DNA of 64,000 nt, from the NCBI RefSeq assembly GCF_016937655.1, contig NZ_JAFHKL010000005.1, positions 124,001-188,000 on the forward strand, written 5' to 3'. Under the pieces are notes generated by a model that was not told the origin of the DNA, did no database searches, and saw only the letters and a list, made by a program, of their open reading frames with translations. This DNA is from Chromobacterium alkanivorans (GTDB lineage Bacteria > Pseudomonadota > Gammaproteobacteria > Burkholderiales > Chromobacteriaceae). Positions 63,445-64,000 of this stretch are shown in pieces (within the stretch, counting starts at the first letter, position 1; each line of letters starts with the position of its first letter). Both the position numbers and the translations under genes were made by a program.

Positions 63445-63719
63445 GAATCTGTTCACGATCTAGCGGGTAAGAACGTGTTTACGATCTCGCGAGCTAAGGT
63501 GAGACAAGGCGAAAACGAGAGAAAAAGCGGAATGTACAGGTGGTACATGAGCATTTTGAGCTCGGTTTCAACGCTGTATCGCCGACGCGCAGCAGATCGT
63601 AAACAGGTTCTAAGGCGTTGTGGCTGAGAAAGCGGAGTATGCTCGTGGCGCATGAGCATTTCTAAGCTGTGCTCACCGTGCCGCGTATCACGACGCGCAG
63701 CAGATCGTAAACCGGTTCT
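63445..63719. repeat. 140-bp repeat, outer copy interrupted by an inner copy
   Basis: GAATCTGTTCACGATC (63445-63460) is the left end and GATCGTAAACCGGTTC (63704-63719) the imperfect right end. Inside lies another complete copy (63471-63610). The remaining outer interior has GAGAAAGCGGAGTATG and CATGAGCATTT. The right end directly abuts the terminal hydrolase gene's stop. Confidence 0.65.
63471..63610. repeat. 140-bp repeat, inner copy with TAA target duplication
   Basis: GAACGTGTTTACGATC (63471-63486) is inverted at 63595-63610 (GATCGTAAACAGGTTC, 15 of 16 matching). It is flanked on both sides by TAA, consistent with a 3-bp target duplication. The interior carries GAGACAAGGCGAAAACGAGA and ATGTAC-5-GTACAT. 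Confidence 0.75.
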
Positions 63720-64000
63720 CAGGCGCTGAGCGCCTGGTCCCAGTCTTCCGGGAACTGCCGTTCCAGCCATTCCGCCAGCCATTCCGCCGCGCTCTCCCAG
63801 CGCGTGTCCAGCATCATCATATGGCCGAGATGGGGCAGGATGTCCGCCGCCACGTCCAGGCGCCGCGCGGTGGCCACCACGTCCTCCGGCCCCACCAGCC
63901 GGTCTTCCGCCGCGCCCAGCACCAGCGCCGGCAGCCGCGCCAGCGGCCGGTTGGCCAGTGGGTTGACCAGGGTCATGTCCATCAGCGCGCGCGGGCTCTC
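63719..64000 (-). CDS. Alpha/beta hydrolase, C-terminal part
   Basis: The frame is open to the window edge; about 93 codons are visible. VLGAAEDRLVGPEDVVATAR contains the usual acid residue (AxxD) and ILPHLGHMMMLDTRWE the catalytic His of alpha/beta hydrolases. The nucleophile elbow is outside the window. The role is not determinable. Confidence 0.75.
   Translation of the reverse strand, partial: ESPRALMDMTLVNPLANRPLARLPALVLGAAEDRLVGPEDVVATARRLDVAADILPHLGHMMMLDTRWESAAEWLAEWLERQFPEDWDQALSA

Overview
The window is GC-rich (roughly 65%) and densely coded, with complete pathways and conventional Shine-Dalgarno starts. Gene content (rpe/gph/trpE cluster, nadK-recN, periplasmic PheC, a LiuR-type MerR next to branched-chain acyl-CoA genes, many GGDEF and chemotaxis proteins) points to a free-living betaproteobacterium of the Neisseriales, most like Chromobacterium. 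That placement is inferred from protein resemblance and was not computed. One tRNA, tRNA-Ser(UGA), is present; there are no rRNA genes and no CRISPR array.

Layout. 1-15.1 kb is core-like: end of a DHH phosphoesterase, HAD phosphatase, orphan ParA, GMP reductase behind a structured leader, MaoC-like protein, CutC, cupin, a periplasmic aromatic group (SBP-like protein, chorismate-lyase-like protein, cyclohexadienyl dehydratase PheC), LuxR regulator divergent from an APC permease and P1 peptidase, a GAF-GGDEF cyclase, a KefB/YbaL-type antiporter, and a highly structured intergenic region (about 14.54-14.82 kb). 15.1-21.85 kb is a strikingly AT-rich block with small secreted proteins, an outer-membrane barrel, an O-acyltransferase and two decayed IS elements. 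It ends exactly at tRNA-Ser(UGA) and begins at a degenerate copy of the same tRNA's 3' end, so it reads as a remnant genomic island without an integrase.

21.9-33.7 kb (core) holds a two-component system, nadK and recN on one strand; msrA with a histone-deacetylase-family gene, nucleoside hydrolase and GNAT; then dusC and a cNMP-domain MscS channel. 33.7-41.9 kb is a valine/branched-chain acyl-CoA catabolic cluster: six minus-strand genes diverging from a LiuR-like MerR regulator and a thiolase around a strong palindrome. 42-43.6 kb is another low-GC patch with a lone alpha/beta hydrolase.

43.7-64 kb has a thioredoxin-fold protein, GGDEF cyclase, ArfB, a chemoreceptor, a DnaQ-like exonuclease, LysR/phytanoyl-CoA dioxygenase pair, trpE-gph-SDR-rpe, apaG, an Atm1-type ABC exporter, a metallophosphatase, an HD hydrolase, psuG-psuK (pseudouridine breakdown), a double GNAT and a YjfB-like small protein. 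A family of about 140-bp inverted-terminal repeats (copies near 12.2, 49.6 and 63.5 kb) sits in intergenic gaps. Two copies carry matched, covarying ends, and one copy appears inserted inside another.
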